From: Planktothrix paucivesiculata PCC 9631
GTDB lineage: Bacteria; Cyanobacteriota; Cyanobacteriia; Cyanobacteriales; Microcoleaceae
Direction of reading: 5' to 3'
Assembly (NCBI RefSeq): GCF_900009265.2
Contig: NZ_LR735018.1
Coordinates: forward strand, 398,387 to 462,386
Length of the DNA stretch: 64,000 nucleotides
The notes under the pieces were generated by a model. It made no database searches. It was not told the DNA's origin and saw only the letters and a list, made by a program, of their open reading frames with translations. Each line of letters starts with the position of its first letter. Positions within the stretch are counted from its first letter, which is position 1. This document shows positions 61,901 to 64,000 of this stretch, one piece after another. The translations under genes and the position numbers were made by a program.

Positions 61901-64000
61901 CAACCCTGCAAGTGGTAACAACCGATCAAGGAAATACCGGTAGTGGTGGCCCGCAACAAACGGCGAGTACAATTGCGATTAATCAACCCAACCTGCCACC
62001 AAATGCAGTAAATGACAGTGTAGTGGGAACACAAAACGTACTCTTGACGATCGCCTCCTCAACTCTACTGGCTAATGATACCGATCCCGATAATGATCCC
62101 TTAACCATTACTCAAGTAAGCGATCCGATTAATGGGACAGTGACTCTGAATAATAGTAATGTTCTATTTACTCCTGCCGCTAATCATACTGGGCCAGCGA
62201 GTTTCCTCTATACTATTAGTGATGGGAATGGGGGAACCAGCAGCGCCACGGTGGATGTGACGGTTAATCCCAATAAACCCCCAACCCTAGACTTAGATGG
62301 TAGTCAAGCGGGAAATAATACTCAAGCAACCTTTGAGCAAAGACAGCCGGCCGTTGCGATCGCCAATGCCGCTAATATTGTGATTACCGATCCTGACAAT
62401 ACCACCGCCGAGTCCTCTACTATTACCTTAACTAACCCCTTGAATGGCAGTTCAGAAAGTTTAGCGGTTAACGGTGTGTTACCTGCGGGGATTACCGCCA
62501 GTAGTTATAACAGCACCACGGGGGTTCTAACTCTAACCGGGAATGCTGCGATCAGTGCTTATCAAACCGCGATCGGACAAATTATCTATAACAATACGGC
62601 TAATTCTCCCAATACCGCTACCCGCACAGTGGAGGTGAAGGTAAATGACGGAACCAACAATAGTAATACAGCCGCCAGCACGATTACGGTAATTGCTCTG
62701 AATCAGCCTCCGGTGGCGGTTCCCGACGGCCCAATTTTTGCTAACAATAGCATCCAATTCCCGATTTCTCCCCTAGATAATGATACTGACCTCGATGGAG
62801 ATATTCTGACTTTGACCTCGGTGGATAATCCGCCCACCGCCCAAGGTTTAGTAACTCAAGGGGGTTCATTAGTTCAGTACACCCGTTTAGGAACTGCGAC
62901 GGGGTTGGATAGTTTCAACTACAGTATGAGTGATGGTCAGGGAGGTACCAGTAGTTCCACCATTACCATTAACCTTTTACCCGTTGCCGATGATAACCCA
63001 AACTCAGTAACCGGAGGTAGTTTTGGCGATAATCTCAATGGTCTGGGCGGAAATGATACCCTAAGTGGTTTGGATGGGAAGGATTCCCTCCGAGGAGATG
63101 CAGGGAATGATTTACTCCTGGGGGGAAGTGGAACCGACTTGTTACAGGGCGGAATTGGAGACGATATCCTCAACGGGGGTTTAGCCGCCGATAGCATGAC
63201 GGGAAATGCCGGAAATGACCAATTCCGTTATGATAGCGCTGATGACGGCGGCGGGTCTGGGTTTAATGCCAGTTCTAATACTGAGATTAAATCCCGAATT
63301 GGGAGTAATTTATATGATACAATTACTGACTTTGAAGGGTTGGGGGCTCCGGTTGGAGATCGAATTAGTTTTGCTACAACGGTCATTGCCTCTTTTGTGA
63401 GTATTGGAACAGCCGTACAAACTAATATTACTGCGGATGTGATTCCCGGTACAAATCCCGGTCTATTTGCCTTTAATGATGGTAGTAGCACTTACCTGAT
63501 TTACGATGGAAATGGGGATAATATCACGGGAAATGATTCCCGAATTTTAGCTAAATTAGACAATGTTAATGGAGTTACAACCCTTGATGTGAATGATTTT
63601 GCTGGAATTGCTGGACTGAATCGTTCTCCGATTGTTCCCGGGAATACAACCGTTAATATTAATGAAGATGTGATCACTAATTTAGGGATTGTACCTCCGA
63701 TTGATCCCGATAATGATCCGTTAATTATTACGGTTAATAGTATTCCCGATATTAATAAGGGTATCGTCAGAATTACGGGTCAAACTAACTCGATTATTAT
63801 TGGTCAAACCTTAACCAGCGCTGAAATTAGTCAGGTAGAATTTGTTCCTAAACCCAATATTAGCGGGGCGGCGGGGGTCTTCCTTTATAGTGTTAGTGAT
63901 GGTCAAAATCCGGCGGTGAGTCAAACTATAACTATTAGTATCACGGAGATTAATGATCTTCCGATCGCGGTTAATGATGGCCCAATTTTTACGAACAATA
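58924..64000 (+). CDS. Second giant RTX/cadherin-like protein, partial (3' end outside window)
   Basis: The frame opens at ATG 58924 and stays open to the window end (at least 1692 codons). It starts [16 protein letters not shown] with a shared TLPGATGGVIFVP, so it is a paralogue of the upstream gene. In order: N-terminal domain (1-120), Pro/Ser/Thr linker (126-183), RTX block (193-456, for example GGAGNDQLFGG), second linker with a 15-bp minisatellite (550-656), several cadherin/VCBS-like Ig domains (about 660-1356, with NDTDPDNDPLTITQV motifs), a short RTX block (1363-1436) and further VCBS domains. Predicted secreted or surface-anchored adhesin. No stop codon is seen, so the length is unknown. 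Confidence 0.9.
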   Translation, partial: MTSSVINTTPANLALRVLPSNDLYNTGSSVLIFATSIPGRFETFPADVQSFVPLSNGIGTTLPGATGGVIFVPREPILEAISIETNTPIYLAETETGQFQSLNGEITGDVQTGPAGSFIFTPDGFSPETPAPTATPSPTDAPSPTETPSPTATPSPTATPSPTDAPSPTETPSPTATPSPEPQARPIQIQGAGTGTESDDTIIGSGQNDTIAGLEGNDTIFGLGGNDLLQGDAGQDQINGNEGNDAIVGGSEDDCLRGGQGDDLIFGDAGNDLAFGDRDNDTLNGGAGADTMYGGQGNDSIRGGGDDDLLYGDKGNDMVSGDTGNDTVFGADGDDILYGNSGQDFLNGGAGNDQLFGGGDDDSLVGGQGVDILYGDLGNDTLSGGDDNDQLFGNAGDDVLNGDDGADSLYGGAGEDILNAGKGRDFLSGDAGNDLLAGEAGVDTLTGGTGDDIFVLGYVITQAPNGGSFITGTTGGTSVDLADIVTDFTTNDKIGLSGGLTFQDLEIAQGQASNASNTIIRDKNTGEFLAVLQGVSASVLTEDSFVLDPTVPLPPTPEPTPTPEPTPTPEPTPEPTPEPTPTPEPTPTPPTTTPPTTTPPTTTPPTTTPPTTTPPTTTPPTTTPPTTTPPTSSPTTPPPPPPPIPSQPTRPPVEPPTPAILAMENDTVSGLQNTLLDIPDSTIIVNDTGVGLLTITGITEPANGKASLNRNARSITYIPDKNFSGFDIFEYQIRDDNGATGTATVTVNVVSVNEPPILDLSSSQPGNNYSTVFVEGTTPIAITGSVSIIDADDTELTSATITLTNIPDGGIEGLSILGTLPSGITAGAYDPATGIILLTGTAPIASYETALSQVVYSNSSQNPNPQNRVINVVVSDRQDDSNIPTSTITVDAVNDPPVNTVPGSQAANGNEPIIFSQADGNQISISDPDAGVNPVQVTLTASTGTLTLGTTPNNVTISGDGTTTITLVGRIDNINTALDGLTFTPPPAFTTSATLQVVTTDQGNTGSGGPQQTASTIAINQPNLPPNAVNDSVVGTQNVLLTIASSTLLANDTDPDNDPLTITQVSDPINGTVTLNNSNVLFTPAANHTGPASFLYTISDGNGGTSSATVDVTVNPNKPPTLDLDGSQAGNNTQATFEQRQPAVAIANAANIVITDPDNTTAESSTITLTNPLNGSSESLAVNGVLPAGITASSYNSTTGVLTLTGNAAISAYQTAIGQIIYNNTANSPNTATRTVEVKVNDGTNNSNTAASTITVIALNQPPVAVPDGPIFANNSIQFPISPLDNDTDLDGDILTLTSVDNPPTAQGLVTQGGSLVQYTRLGTATGLDSFNYSMSDGQGGTSSSTITINLLPVADDNPNSVTGGSFGDNLNGLGGNDTLSGLDGKDSLRGDAGNDLLLGGSGTDLLQGGIGDDILNGGLAADSMTGNAGNDQFRYDSADDGGGSGFNASSNTEIKSRIGSNLYDTITDFEGLGAPVGDRISFATTVIASFVSIGTAVQTNITADVIPGTNPGLFAFNDGSSTYLIYDGNGDNITGNDSRILAKLDNVNGVTTLDVNDFAGIAGLNRSPIVPGNTTVNINEDVITNLGIVPPIDPDNDPLIITVNSIPDINKGIVRITGQTNSIIIGQTLTSAEISQVEFVPKPNISGAAGVFLYSVSDGQNPAVSQTITISITEINDLPIAVNDGPIFTNN
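60691..60810 (+). repeat. 15-bp minisatellite in second RTX gene
   Basis: Eight tandem copies of ccaaccacaactcca (two with act for acc as the second codon, the last ending ccg) encode PPTTT repeats. Adjacent 60590-60690 repeats ccggaacccacaccc units. All remain in frame. Confidence 0.85.

Overview
This window looks like chromosomal DNA of a filamentous, gas-vacuolate cyanobacterium of the Oscillatoriales/Microcoleaceae type (Planktothrix-like; the genus is an inference). Supporting features are a gas-vesicle operon (gvpA-C-N-J), the circadian-output regulator RpaA, the proton-extrusion protein PcxA, CAAD/CURT1-type and DUF1830/DUF6761 proteins, a cyanobacterial glucose-6-phosphate dehydrogenase with Cys187 and Cys445, more than twenty GCGATCGC (HIP1) octamers, and short tandem heptamer/nonamer repeats between genes. 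No rRNA, tRNA, intact insertion sequence, prophage or CRISPR array was seen.

Layout. 1-8 kb: zwf (-), a Nudix/RibD-C pair, a PrsW-type membrane protease, SppA, a DMT exporter and treZ. 8.07-15.72 kb: a minus-strand block placed between treZ and treY. It encodes two NTP_transf_5 nucleotidyltransferases, a PqqD domain fused to a leader-like acidic tail, an HprK-like kinase, two GT2 glycosyltransferases, an SDR and an SMP-30 lactonase. The PqqD gene has its own near-consensus promoter and is followed at once by an intrinsic terminator, as expected for a highly expressed peptide or carrier gene ahead of less expressed enzymes. This is my best candidate for an undescribed system. 16-26 kb: treY, an SPFH/zinc-ribbon pair, a DUF433/PIN-like pair and a TreS-maltokinase fusion whose kinase loop is altered. 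26-34 kb: stress (YflT-like, BON) proteins, a B12-type radical SAM protein, a response regulator, bolA-grxD. 34-46 kb: a subtilase, Nudix, a beta-hydroxyacid dehydrogenase-like protein, an HD protein, TatC with a long acidic N-terminus, a CHAT protease-like protein, and a ferritin/FTR1 iron group. 46-51 kb: CAAD protein, rpaA, and divergently the gvp operon. 51-55 kb: pcxA and a 'recombinase family' ATPase interrupted in frame by a dispersed repeat. 55-64 kb: two tandem giant RTX/cadherin-like surface proteins, the second running off the window.

How the genes work together. TreY, TreZ and TreS give two routes to trehalose, from glycogen and from maltose, while Zwf feeds the oxidative pentose phosphate pathway in the dark. 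RpaA lies next to and divergent from the gas-vesicle operon, which puts a light/clock regulator beside buoyancy genes. GvpC and GvpN share a C-terminal winged-helix-like domain, which suggests that they dock on a common partner. FTR1 and the ferritin-like protein form an iron uptake/storage pair. The RTX proteins, the subtilase and the PqqD block all point to investment in cell-surface or secreted products.

Intergenic DNA is rich in dispersed elements. These include a composite 80-120 bp element at two loci, a 15-bp palindrome in pairs or triplets, CT-rich nonamer tracts at five loci (one inside a coding region), TTAACTGATAACTG-type repeats, and a MITE-like hairpin between the RTX genes. Apart from HIP1 sites and these elements, the ordinary housekeeping parts look unremarkable.
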